Assembly (NCBI GenBank): GCA_050179135.1
Contig: JBFXFK010000038.1
Coordinates: 1 to 33,709 of the forward strand
Source: UBA4064 sp050179135
GTDB taxonomy: Bacteria > Desulfobacterota > Desulfobacteria > Desulfobacterales > Desulfatirhabdiaceae
Length of the DNA stretch: 33,709 bases
Reading direction: 5' to 3'
Every line of letters starts with the position of its first letter. Positions within the stretch are counted from its first letter, which is position 1. The notes under the pieces were generated by a model. The model was not told where the DNA came from. It saw only the letters and a list, made by a program, of their open reading frames with translations, and ran no database searches. Positions 1 to 7,591 of this stretch are shown here, one piece after another. Both the position numbers and the translations under genes were made by a program.

Positions 1-354
1 AAAGGATTAGTCATTATTCTGAAATCATTTTCACAATATTCTGTGACTACAACAATATCGATATTTACCGTAACATGTTGTATTTATTATATCCGGATAG
101 GTTTGAGTCCGGAACATGGGATATATGTTATGATAGATGAAAGAATGGGAGGATGCCACAATTGAAGATGGTCTCCAATCTGAATCGTGGTAGTGTTTGG
201 TGGGTAAGGCTTGATCCTGGCGTTATCGGTCAGGAATGGCCTGTTCCATCCCTGCTGCCTTGCGAAATCAATTTGCTGAAAGTCTATAACATGCCGGCAT
301 CGGCATTGATCAGGATGGTGATCAACTGGTCTTCGCCCGGCATCCACCGGCGGT
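1..354. other. Intergenic region downstream of hgcB
   Basis: No convincing gene is seen here. Short open frames exist on both strands but lack ribosome binding sites and any recognisable protein pattern. The stretch is AT-rich at its left end. It holds a degenerate copy of the dispersed repeat described separately (221-288). Just beyond the end of hgcB there is a 7-bp hairpin TTGATCA-GGATGG-TGATCAA (306-325) without a following T-run, so it is at best a weak terminator for the hgc operon. Confidence 0.6.
221..288 (-). repeat. Dispersed palindromic repeat, copy 1 (lacks central palindrome)
   Basis: Read on the minus strand, this begins TATAGACTTTCAG, continues through a CGCAAGGCAGCAGGGA block and ends in CCTGACCGATAACG. 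The same blocks in the same order occur at 13337-13429 (plus-strand reading) and 10637-10730 (minus-strand reading). This copy lacks the central AGAGAC...AATGCATT...GTCTCT palindrome found in those two, so it looks like a deletion derivative or an older relic. Confidence 0.6.
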
Positions 355-645
355 TCAGCAGCATGAGCCGCCTCCGCACGTGGCGGCTTCCCGTCCTTTG
401 ATCCATGTCTGAATGATATAGGCCGCACAACCCACACCCGGTGTCACCTCGATGGCCTGAACCGGACAATTGGTCGCGCAGGCCCCGCATTCCATACAGG
501 CATCCCGGTCGATGATCCGGATCATTTTTTCAGTGACCTGAAGCACGCCATGCGGACAGACCCGTTCGCACATGCCGCAGCCCACGCATCGTTCGGTGTT
601 GACCTGAAGCGTGGTCACATGGGACAGATATCGAAACGTTTTCAT
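355..645 (-). CDS. hgcB: HgcB, 2[4Fe-4S] ferredoxin of mercury methylation
   Basis: This 96-aa protein carries two CxxCxxCxxxC clusters (Cys20/23/26/30 and Cys50/53/56/60), typical of a bacterial 2[4Fe-4S] ferredoxin. It also has the features that set HgcB apart from ordinary ferredoxins: an isolated Cys73 and a C-terminal vicinal pair, Cys95-Cys96, ending the protein as SCC. In the known pathway HgcB reduces the corrinoid of HgcA and is thought to handle Hg(II) or methylmercury through the extra cysteines. The start has a good ribosome binding site (AAAGGAG, about 4 bases before ATG). The gene begins 9 bases after the hgcA stop, so the two are co-transcribed. An additional Cys90 lies in the tail. 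The assignment is secure because it rests on both sequence and the adjacent hgcA. Confidence 0.95.
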   Translation of the reverse strand: MKTFRYLSHVTTLQVNTERCVGCGMCERVCPHGVLQVTEKMIRIIDRDACMECGACATNCPVQAIEVTPGVGCAAYIIQTWIKGREAATCGGGSCC

Positions 646-654
646 GGTGCTCCT

Positions 655-1848
655 TTATGAAAAGGCCGCCGCCACCCACAACACCGTGGCGGTGATTATG
701 CCGGCAAGCTGAACCGGTATGGCGGCCCGCATTTCCTTTTCCACGCCGGATGGTGAGGTGAATGGGGTCGATCCGGTAAAATTCATGGCCAGAAACGAAC
801 CGATCACCCCGCTGAGCAGAATCAGGGCAATGGATTCCAGTCCGGAAAAACCGCCCCAAACCGGAAAGCATGCGCCGAATACCAGCCCGATGACCGCACC
901 ATTGACCGAAAATCGGGTTGCGGGCAGCCAGGGAAGAAGAATCGGGGTCAGGACCGCGCCGGCGACAATTCCCGCTGTCAGTGCAGCCAGAACATCGATT
1001 CCCCGATTCCAGGCGGCTGAAAGGGAGAAGACCTCTTTCCCGATTCCGGAAAGCAGCCATGCGATTCCTGCGGCGATGAACAAATGCTTTTTGAGCAGGC
1101 TGATTTCGACCGGAATCAGGACCAGCCGTTCGATGAATGAAAAGCTTACCTGCCTCATGACAGGTGAGGCGACCATGCCGTTTTGCAAAAATTCGGGAAT
1201 ATCGGTTGCCCGAACCGGTCCCCACACAACCTCAAATCCGGATTGTTTTTTCACCTGATGGGCCGATACCCCGGTTGCGGACAACTGGGGCAGAATGAGT
1301 CGGCGATGATCGACCAGCCGTTCCAGCCCGGTCCGGTTGACCCATCGGGTCAGGGCCTGGGTGGAAAAGAGTTTTTTTCCGGCGGCGCACCAGACATTGA
1401 TGCCCCGGGTGTCCACCACCAGTATCCAGGCGTCGATGGTTTTCAGAGCCTTTCTCAGTACATCGAAGGTCAGTTTGTAATTGGCGGACACCAGAACCGG
1501 CGAAGCGCTGTCCGGCTTACCCACGGCGTACAGGCCGGGCGACACCCGGTACCGGTCCCGTCCGATGCCCAGACGGGCTTTTATGGCGCCCATCCAGTCC
1601 CAAAATTCCGTCCGGGTTTTGATCGATGGAATGTGTCCGAGAGCCGTATTTACAAATGTGCCTACGAACGGCTGAATGGTGTAACCCGGCTTTTCGTACG
1701 GGCTGCTTTCCGGTCCCGGGGGCGGCCCGCAGCATGGTGCGGTATCGGAAGGCGCCGATGCCAGCGGCAGCATCACACGGGAATCCGGACAGGAACAGCC
1801 GGGTTTGGTGGAACAGCAGCCGGATGGTTCAATGGGATGGATATTCAT
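655..1848 (-). CDS. hgcA: HgcA, corrinoid protein of mercury methylation
   Basis: HgcA donates a methyl group from its corrinoid to Hg(II), making methylmercury in the anaerobic cytoplasm. The protein is 397 aa from the ATG at 1848. The cap-helix signature NVWCAAGK lies at residues 151-158 (bases 1375-1398), and Cys154 is the expected lower axial cobalt ligand. The C-terminal half has about five hydrophobic helices, as in known HgcA, including a conserved-looking MNFTGST segment before the last one. The N-terminal ~40 residues are cysteine-rich (Cys11, 12, 18, 20, 39, 40, with two CC pairs). The ATG at 1848 is preferred over the longer open frame to 1902 because it lies one base after the arsR stop. 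No strong ribosome binding site is visible, which suggests translational coupling to arsR. Confidence 0.96.
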   Translation of the reverse strand: MNIHPIEPSGCCSTKPGCSCPDSRVMLPLASAPSDTAPCCGPPPGPESSPYEKPGYTIQPFVGTFVNTALGHIPSIKTRTEFWDWMGAIKARLGIGRDRYRVSPGLYAVGKPDSASPVLVSANYKLTFDVLRKALKTIDAWILVVDTRGINVWCAAGKKLFSTQALTRWVNRTGLERLVDHRRLILPQLSATGVSAHQVKKQSGFEVVWGPVRATDIPEFLQNGMVASPVMRQVSFSFIERLVLIPVEISLLKKHLFIAAGIAWLLSGIGKEVFSLSAAWNRGIDVLAALTAGIVAGAVLTPILLPWLPATRFSVNGAVIGLVFGACFPVWGGFSGLESIALILLSGVIGSFLAMNFTGSTPFTSPSGVEKEMRAAIPVQLAGIITATVLWVAAAFS

Positions 1849-1849
1849 G

Positions 1850-2170
1850 TTAGAGTGCCTTTGCCATTTTTTTGAAGGCGTCCAGTCTGTCATGATCCAC
1901 ACAATAACAGGTTCGGGAGCCTTCGATGGTTCCCTGAATCAGCCCGGCATCCTTCAGCATGCGAAGATGCTGGCTGATCGTGGATTGGGCCAGCGGAAAC
2001 CGGTCCACAATTTCACCGCAGATACACGGGTTAACGTACTTCAGATGCTGAAGGATCTGAATGCGCACCGGATGCGCCAGCGCCTTGCACATTCGGGAGA
2101 AAGCATCCGCTTCGATCGCGTGCCGGTCGTCGTCCGGCGCCGGTTCCGTGACGGGTGTCGTGTCTGACAT
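1850..2170 (-). CDS. ArsR/SmtB-family regulator of the hgcAB operon
   Basis: A 106-aa winged-helix repressor-type protein with the ArsR pattern: an AHPVRIQIL segment, then a recognition helix STISQHLRMLKDAGLI and a wing. Metal- or metalloid-sensing cysteines are plausible: a CxC (Cys49, Cys51) at the site where classical ArsR has its ligands, plus a second CxC (Cys88, Cys90) after the wing. ArsR-like genes directly before hgcAB are known in other mercury methylators. The ATG at 2170 is chosen over the one at 2188 because 2188 lies inside the operator palindrome, whereas 2170 has an AGG about 10 bases upstream. The stop is one base from the hgcA start. The inducing ligand (Hg, As(III), other thiophilic ion) cannot be read from sequence. 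Confidence 0.9.
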   Translation of the reverse strand: MSDTTPVTEPAPDDDRHAIEADAFSRMCKALAHPVRIQILQHLKYVNPCICGEIVDRFPLAQSTISQHLRMLKDAGLIQGTIEGSRTCYCVDHDRLDAFKKMAKAL

Positions 2171-2180
2171 ATGGGTTGCC

Positions 2181-2216
2181 TGTATCATTTATCGTAAAAT
2201 TACGATAAATGATACA
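2181..2216. promoter_or_regulatory. Perfect 17-2-17 operator palindrome upstream of arsR-hgcAB
   Basis: Arms TGTATCATTTATCGTAA (2181-2197) and its exact complement (2200-2216) flank a 2-base centre. This 2-base-centred architecture resembles the 12-2-12 operators of ArsR/SmtB proteins but with longer arms. It starts 10 bases upstream of the chosen arsR start codon and covers the presumed -10 and spacer, so autorepression is the simple reading. Confidence 0.85.
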
Positions 2217-2225
2217 CCCTGTCAA
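2197..2225 (-). promoter_or_regulatory. Putative sigma-70 promoter of arsR-hgcAB
   Basis: On the minus strand a perfect -35 TTGACA (2225-2220) is followed after 17 bases by TAATTT (2202-2197), a weak -10. The -10 sits at the centre of the palindrome, so a bound ArsR dimer would block polymerase. The position is inferred from consensus matching only. Confidence 0.5.
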
Positions 2226-2606
2226 GCATCAGTTTGAAGACGGAATTTCCCCCAGGATACGTTCATCCCCTTTGACTCTGTCTTTTATTCTCCGTAAGGC
2301 GATGGATGATTAACCGGTTCTGAAAAATATGGCCGTGTCGCCGGCGCCGGCGATTGAAATATTCCAATCAATATCCCGTCCCTATGTCCGACCAGGGGGA
2401 TCAATCACCCGATTAATCCAAAGGAATCTGGCAAACAACGATGTCGAATTTCAATTGACATACTCAAAAAAGCCAATATGTTTAAATTTGGAGTACTGAT
2501 TAGCAAACTCAAACGAACAAAAAATTATCATGGTGATCCTCCTTAGTATCCAGATATTGTGTTGGTAAGCAACGAGACATGAGGTGTACAATTTAACGAT
2601 AATGCT
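2217..2606. other. Intergenic region between divergent arsR and the acyltransferase gene
   Basis: No gene is seen. The region contains the arsR -35 element, a perfect 16-bp palindrome TCGCCGGCGCCGGCGA (2338-2353), and a candidate plus-strand promoter at 2455-2482. The right half becomes clearly AT-rich, matching the adjoining acyltransferase gene. Confidence 0.6.
2455..2482 (+). promoter_or_regulatory. Candidate promoter for the acyltransferase gene
   Basis: TTGACA (2455-2460) is separated by 16 bases from TATGTT (2477-2482). The spacing is acceptable and the -35 perfect. It would give a leader of roughly 110-160 bases depending on the start codon used. Confidence 0.35.
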
Positions 2607-3803
2607 ATGCGCGAGGCATTGCTTGAATTAGCAATCAATACGACTATGATAAAGGCGCTTGACTCCGTTCGGTTCTATGCATTCCTGGCTGTATTCTTTT
2701 TTCATTGTGATTACTTCCATTTCGAAGCCGGTTATATTGGAGTGATAGCATTCTTTGTACTATCAGGGTTTTTGCTGACGCCAATCCTTGTCGATATGAA
2801 AAGCTCAATGCCATTCAAGCGCTACATGATTTCGTTCTATGGGCGCCGAATGCTGCGCATTTTTCCACTTTACTATCTATACCTTCTTGTAGCAGGTTTA
2901 ATTGCCGGCGTGGCGATATTTGTGTTCAACTCGAATCGCACCTCCGTTGTCCGGTTGTACGAGCAACTGCCATATGTAATGACCTACACGTATGACTTTT
3001 ACCATGCTTCCGCTCTGTTTAAGCATTCTCTATTTACACACTTCTGGTCTCTTGCCGTTGAAGAGCAATTCTATTTGGTCTGGCCTCTTTTTGTTTGGTT
3101 CTGCCGAACAGATAAGCTTAAACCATACTTGTTCCTGATTATATTGGCCGGACCGTTAATCAGATATGTAACATATGCTGCATGCGGCTGGTTTGGCAGT
3201 TCATGGCTATATCACGACCCATTGGTGGTGGTTTACGTGCTGCCATTATCCCATTTTGATGCATTTGCAACTGGCGGGCTACTGGCTCTGATGCCTCGAT
3301 TGGAGTGGAAACATGCAGCCTGGACAATGACGGTTGTTGCATTGATGCTTGGTATCGTGTCGCAATATATAGTCAGTGGAGATATCTTATGGGGAGATCT
3401 TGGTTATCCCCCATTGATGAATGGCGCGTGGAAATTAGTCTGGGGTTATTCAGTCCTAAATATCACATTTGGATGCATTTTGCGCGCGGTGAAATCAAAC
3501 GCATTTATTCGACCATTGTTTTCTGCGCCAGTTATTCAATACCTTGGAAAGATATCATACGGACTATATGTCTATCATTTTCCGATTGTATGGTTCATAA
3601 GTTTCAAATACAAAAGTTCAAAGATGCTTGATAAGATAGGTCTTACTGCGCTCATGTTTGTGGCTACCGTCGGACTGGCTGCTTTAAGTTATGAACTGTT
3701 TGAGAAGAAGTTTATAGCGATGAAGGACGCCTTGTTCAGCAAAGACATTTCATCCGAAAAACACGAGGACATAAACGCAGTTCGTTCTGATAAACAGATC
3801 TGA
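2607..3803 (+). CDS. Acyltransferase-3 family membrane protein (OafA/YrhL-like)
   Basis: A 398-aa polytopic membrane protein of the acyltransferase-3 family, whose members move acetyl or other acyl groups onto surface polysaccharides, lipids or peptidoglycan. Family marks are an N-terminal LDSVRFYAFLAVFFFHC segment with its conserved His, then FFVLSGFLLTPIL, a basic GRRMLRIFPLYYLYL helix, and SLAVEEQFYLVWPL. About ten hydrophobic helices follow to a charged C-terminal tail. The start is uncertain: the ATG at 2607 and the one at 2646 (MIKALDSVRF) both lack a clear ribosome binding site, and the latter fits the usual family N-terminus better. It is monocistronic, convergent with the thioesterase gene, and reads AT-richer than its neighbours, suggesting later acquisition. 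The acyl acceptor cannot be told. Confidence 0.88.
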   Translation: MREALLELAINTTMIKALDSVRFYAFLAVFFFHCDYFHFEAGYIGVIAFFVLSGFLLTPILVDMKSSMPFKRYMISFYGRRMLRIFPLYYLYLLVAGLIAGVAIFVFNSNRTSVVRLYEQLPYVMTYTYDFYHASALFKHSLFTHFWSLAVEEQFYLVWPLFVWFCRTDKLKPYLFLIILAGPLIRYVTYAACGWFGSSWLYHDPLVVVYVLPLSHFDAFATGGLLALMPRLEWKHAAWTMTVVALMLGIVSQYIVSGDILWGDLGYPPLMNGAWKLVWGYSVLNITFGCILRAVKSNAFIRPLFSAPVIQYLGKISYGLYVYHFPIVWFISFKYKSSKMLDKIGLTALMFVATVGLAALSYELFEKKFIAMKDALFSKDISSEKHEDINAVRSDKQI

Positions 3804-3840
3804 TCTCTGTCCCAGATAGTATCCCATCAGCGTATATCTT

Positions 3841-4635
3841 TCAGGCACCGATTTTTCGGAATTGGGCTATTTGACGGGATATGGCGATAAGATTACCTTC
3901 TTCATCCCATATTTCGCCATCTGACTCAAGAAGTCCGCAGGTTATAAACCGGGTGCGGAATCTGCATTTCAGCCACTGTGTTTGGGGCAAATTCCGGACA
4001 TGAATGGACAGCTCGATCGTGGGAACCCAGGCAACGGCCCCCTGACTGGCAAAGACCGGCGGCGGAAAGGAATCCGCAATCAACGCAATGGCGGAAATGT
4101 CAAGCGGGCGGTCATCCCGGAACGTAATCCATCCTTTCAGCTCGGAGATATCGATCAGTGATCCCTGCATCCAGCCGGCATGCCCCGGATCCAGACGAAC
4201 ATCCAACTGGTCGTACAATGTGTATCCGGGAATGGTGGGGATTTGAACACAGTCTTCCAGCCGGGCAACCGTTGGCGCCCAAGTCTCATATCGGGTAATC
4301 GAACCGTCCATGGGTTTGTCGGCAAATGTACCCGTCATCCGCACATTTTCCTGTCCATTCTGGAACAGCCTGGACTGAAACCGCGAAAACTGGTTGGAAT
4401 GTCCGATCTGTTCAACATGCAGATTGATTTCACCCGGAAAACAGCGCGAAAGAAAATTTGCGGTCAATATCGGTGTGGTCTGTTTTTCACTCACTTCCTG
4501 CATGGACCGGGTCAAAAGGGCCATCAGATATCCGCCATTCGGTGTTTCATTGATGGACCAGTTCGGGGTAATCCGGCCGGTGAAATGAAAGGGGGCGGTT
4601 TGTGCCAGGGACGTATCCGCATCAAACACATGCAT
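3841..4635 (-). CDS. Acyl-CoA thioesterase-like protein (hotdog-fold, TesB/4HBT_3 type)
   Basis: The 264-aa sequence has the two-hotdog layout of thioesterase-superfamily proteins. The N-terminal WSINETPNGGYLMALLTRSM region corresponds to the first hotdog helix of the family. The C-terminal half holds a second repeat around SFPPPVFASQGAVAWVPTIELSIH. Such proteins hydrolyse acyl-CoA esters, but the chain specificity is not readable and a non-catalytic role is possible. It starts 17 bases after the end of the methyltransferase gene and probably shares the TRAP transcript. An AAGGGA lies about 12 bases upstream of the ATG, overlapping the end of the preceding gene. Confidence 0.75.
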   Translation of the reverse strand: MHVFDADTSLAQTAPFHFTGRITPNWSINETPNGGYLMALLTRSMQEVSEKQTTPILTANFLSRCFPGEINLHVEQIGHSNQFSRFQSRLFQNGQENVRMTGTFADKPMDGSITRYETWAPTVARLEDCVQIPTIPGYTLYDQLDVRLDPGHAGWMQGSLIDISELKGWITFRDDRPLDISAIALIADSFPPPVFASQGAVAWVPTIELSIHVRNLPQTQWLKCRFRTRFITCGLLESDGEIWDEEGNLIAISRQIAQFRKIGA

Positions 4636-4652
4636 GATGATTCAAATTCCCT

Positions 4653-5759
4653 TCAGTCCCGGTGACACAAAAAATGGAGGTTGAATGAATCATTGGGAAT
4701 TTCGGTCACATCAATTGAATCAAAACCCGCGGATTTCAGCATATCCACCGCTTTCTGACGCCCCCACATCATCCCCAGACCCGCACCGCCATCCACCAGC
4801 CCCACGGGCATGCAGTGCATCAGGCTGACGGTATAAAGAAACGCGCCCATAGGATGAATCCGGTTTTCGGAAAGATAACTGCTGGCCGCAATGTCCACCA
4901 TGGAAAACAGTCCGTTGGGTTTCAGCATGAACCGGACATTTTTCAGGGCTTCCATGGGTCGGGTTTGATCATGAATGGCGTCAAATGCGGTAATGTAGTC
5001 AAAACAGCTTTCAAACTCGTGAATGTCCGCCTGTGATGCGGCATCCCGCTGAAGAAAGCGGATGTTCCGGATTCCCATTTCCGAGGCCGTTTCAGAGGCC
5101 TTTGCGATGACATCTCCGGAAACATCGATGCCGGTAAACCCGCTTTTGGGATAAGCCTGGGCCATGAGTATGACTGCGATACCTTCCGCACATCCCAGAT
5201 CACAGACGGAAATGCCGGATTGCAGCCGCTGAACCAGTCGTCCGCCATCCACAGACGGCAAAAAGGTATCCACCAGAACCTGTCGGTGTTTGGCATCTGC
5301 CAGCTCGGTCATGAACTCCTGGAATTTGGGATAGTGTTCATACCCGACACCGTCACCGCTATAAAACCCCTGGACCACGGATTTCATGGCACATGTGGTC
5401 AACAGGGGGATTTCCTGGGTATAAACCCCAAAATTTGAATTTCCGGAACGCCGGGTGAGCAGATCGGCGTGCGATTTTGGCAGGTCATACAGATCCTGAC
5501 CCGAGTCATCCGCAGACAGGTCGACAATACCCCCACACACCATAACCGCCAGCCATTCGGTAACATACCGGGTATCCAGTCCGGCAGCCGATGCAATGGC
5601 CCCGGCGGAATGAGGCCCCTGCATGTCATCCATCACATCAAACAGACGGAGCTGATATCCGATGGACATGGCCAGATTCAGGGCGCCGAAATTCAGAATA
5701 TCCACCATTTTATCTGAAAAGTTCTGACCGGTTTTGTCTATTTTGATGGTTTCAGCCAT
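4653..5759 (-). CDS. SAM-dependent methyltransferase with N-terminal winged-helix domain
   Basis: A 368-aa protein resembling O-methyltransferase-like enzymes of the Rv2258c type. Residues about 20-110 form a helical/winged-helix dimerisation region (NLAMSIGYQLRLFDVM, then DTRYVTEWLAVMVCGGIV). The C-terminal Rossmann domain has SAM motif I VCDLGCAEGIAV, an acidic GIDVS turn that would bind the ribose, and a later FDYITAFDAIHD segment corresponding to motif IV. The start ATG has GGAG 8 bases upstream. It lies 28 bases after dctM and 17 bases before the thioesterase, so it is probably the fourth gene of the TRAP operon. The methyl acceptor is unknown. A link to the compound imported by the TRAP system is possible but is inference. 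Confidence 0.85.
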   Translation of the reverse strand: MAETIKIDKTGQNFSDKMVDILNFGALNLAMSIGYQLRLFDVMDDMQGPHSAGAIASAAGLDTRYVTEWLAVMVCGGIVDLSADDSGQDLYDLPKSHADLLTRRSGNSNFGVYTQEIPLLTTCAMKSVVQGFYSGDGVGYEHYPKFQEFMTELADAKHRQVLVDTFLPSVDGGRLVQRLQSGISVCDLGCAEGIAVILMAQAYPKSGFTGIDVSGDVIAKASETASEMGIRNIRFLQRDAASQADIHEFESCFDYITAFDAIHDQTRPMEALKNVRFMLKPNGLFSMVDIAASSYLSENRIHPMGAFLYTVSLMHCMPVGLVDGGAGLGMMWGRQKAVDMLKSAGFDSIDVTEIPNDSFNLHFLCHRD

Positions 5760-5787
5760 TGGGTGCTCCGGAATGATTCATGAGCGT

Positions 5788-7092
5788 TTACTGATAAATC
5801 ACCGATGGCAGCCAAAGCGTCATGGGTGGCCAGAAACAGGCAACCAACAGCGCAACAAAAGCGGCTGCAATCAGTGGCAACGCCGCGCGTGAGACCTCAC
5901 CCAGTGACACATTTGCAATGCTGCAACTGACAAACAGACAAATGCCGACCGGCGGAGTCAGCATCCCCACAGCCAGGTTGATGACCATTAACACCCCGAA
6001 CTGAACCGGATCTACCCCCATATGGGGCGTCAATACGGACAGCACGGGAACCAGAAGAATCAGGGCTGCCGTGGTCTCCATGACACAGCCGATAATCAGG
6101 AGCCCGGCCATGACCAACAGCAGAAGCCCCGATGGGGGCAAACCCAACGATGTCAGGGCAGTTCCCAGAAGCTGGGGCGTCTGCTTCATGGCAACCAGCC
6201 AGGTAAACACCTTGGCCATGGCAATGATAAACAGAATGGTGGCCGCTGTGATCTGGGAGCGGAGAATCAGTTGCGGCATCTCCTTCCATTTCAACTGACG
6301 GTTGAAGACCATGCTGACCAGAAGGGCGTAAAAAACCGCCAGCGCCGCAGCTTCCGTTACCGTAACAATACCGGACAGAATACCGCCCAGCACAATGACC
6401 GGTGCGCCCAGGGCCCATACCGCTTCCTTGAACAACTGCCAAATCCGGATCCACGAAAAAGCCTGCCGGGCGCCATATCCCTTGCGCCAGCAAATCCAAA
6501 CGGAAACGGCCATGAACGTGATTCCAAAAAGAAGCCCGATCATCACACCGCCGGCAAACAGCCGGGCGATGGATACATTGGTCAAAAAACCAAAGATGAC
6601 CATGGGAATGGAAGGCGGAATAATGACACCGATCGAGCCACCGGCTGCCACAACCGCTGCTGCAAACGCCGGCGGATACCCCTGACGGATCATGGCCGGT
6701 ATGACAATGGCGCCAATTGCAGCGGTGTCGGCAGCGGCCGATCCGGATATCCCTGCAAAAAACATGGAGGCAACAATGCAGGCACAAGCCAGTCCGCCGG
6801 GCATCCAGCCTACCAGGCTGTCTGAAAAATCGATGAGCTGACGGGATATTCCGCCGGTTTCCATGATGGCGCCCGCCAGCATAAACAGGGGAACCGCCAG
6901 AAGATCAAATGAATCGACCCCGGCAAAAAGGAGTTGCACAATCGTCTGTCCCAGGGCGGAAATTTGAACGCCGGACGGAAAAACTCCGGGCGTCAGCATG
7001 ATTCCAATGGCCGGCACACCAATGGACAACGCAATCGGAAGTCCCAGAGCAATCAGCAGGAAAAGAAGCGCAAACAGTGTCAGAATCGTCAT
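5788..7092 (-). CDS. dctM: TRAP transporter large permease DctM
   Basis: This 434-aa integral membrane protein is the transport subunit of a tripartite ATP-independent periplasmic transporter, which imports carboxylates using an ion gradient. The length and dense pattern of about 12 hydrophobic helices fit the DctM family. Family-like segments include GLPIALSIGVPAIGIML near the N-terminus, the FFAGISGSAAADTAAIGAI region, and GGSIGVIIPPSIPMVIFGF. The start codon overlaps the dctQ stop (ATGA), so the two are translationally coupled. The substrate is not identifiable from the permease. Confidence 0.95.
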   Translation of the reverse strand: MTILTLFALLFLLIALGLPIALSIGVPAIGIMLTPGVFPSGVQISALGQTIVQLLFAGVDSFDLLAVPLFMLAGAIMETGGISRQLIDFSDSLVGWMPGGLACACIVASMFFAGISGSAAADTAAIGAIVIPAMIRQGYPPAFAAAVVAAGGSIGVIIPPSIPMVIFGFLTNVSIARLFAGGVMIGLLFGITFMAVSVWICWRKGYGARQAFSWIRIWQLFKEAVWALGAPVIVLGGILSGIVTVTEAAALAVFYALLVSMVFNRQLKWKEMPQLILRSQITAATILFIIAMAKVFTWLVAMKQTPQLLGTALTSLGLPPSGLLLLVMAGLLIIGCVMETTAALILLVPVLSVLTPHMGVDPVQFGVLMVINLAVGMLTPPVGICLFVSCSIANVSLGEVSRAALPLIAAAFVALLVACFWPPMTLWLPSVIYQ

Positions 7093-7580
7093 GACCCGCT
7101 CCGATCACCCGAAATGGAGATGGTCATGTCCGACAGAACATGCACGATAAATATCGCCGCGGATACCGGAATCACTGCAAAGGGTATGGACATGGGAATC
7201 TGGAGTGAGGCTGAGGTGTGATGCCAGGCGTTGATGGTATAGGAAATTCCAAACCAGGCTAGAATGGAAAAACAGGCAAGTGTCAAAACCTGCAGAGCAA
7301 CCACAACGATCCGTTGAAACCGGGGTCCCAAACCATGCCCAATACCTTTCAGTCCAATGAAACTGGCCCTTTTGTACGCTGCGGTTCCGCCCAGGAATGT
7401 AATGGCAACCAGCATGTGACGGCTGACTTCTTCTGACCAGCCCAGCGAAGATCCCATATAGCGAAAAATCACCTGAATAAAAAGAATCAGACAGATGCAA
7501 CCGCCAATGCACACGAGCAGTTTTTCCACAACGGCATTGATCCCCCGGCTTGTCTGTTGAAGCAGTAATGAGAGTGTCAT
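7089..7580 (-). CDS. dctQ: TRAP transporter small permease DctQ
   Basis: A 163-aa protein with four predicted membrane helices, the usual size and topology of DctQ. Characteristic is the segment IFRYMGSSLGWSEEVSRHMLV between helices 1 and 2, with the SEE motif common in this family. DctQ scaffolds DctM and helps dock the periplasmic binding protein. It sits 11 bases after dctP and overlaps dctM by 4 bases. Confidence 0.93.
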   Translation of the reverse strand: MTLSLLLQQTSRGINAVVEKLLVCIGGCICLILFIQVIFRYMGSSLGWSEEVSRHMLVAITFLGGTAAYKRASFIGLKGIGHGLGPRFQRIVVVALQVLTLACFSILAWFGISYTINAWHHTSASLQIPMSIPFAVIPVSAAIFIVHVLSDMTISISGDRSGS

Positions 7581-7591
7581 ATTGAATCGCT

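Noticed and set aside
153..401. Small plus-strand open frame beyond hgcB
   Set aside because: It runs through repeat copy 1 and the antisense of hgcB; its LLPCEINLLKVYN peptide recurs (as LPPCEIDFLKVYI) in the untranslated repeat before pilC, showing it is repeat-derived.
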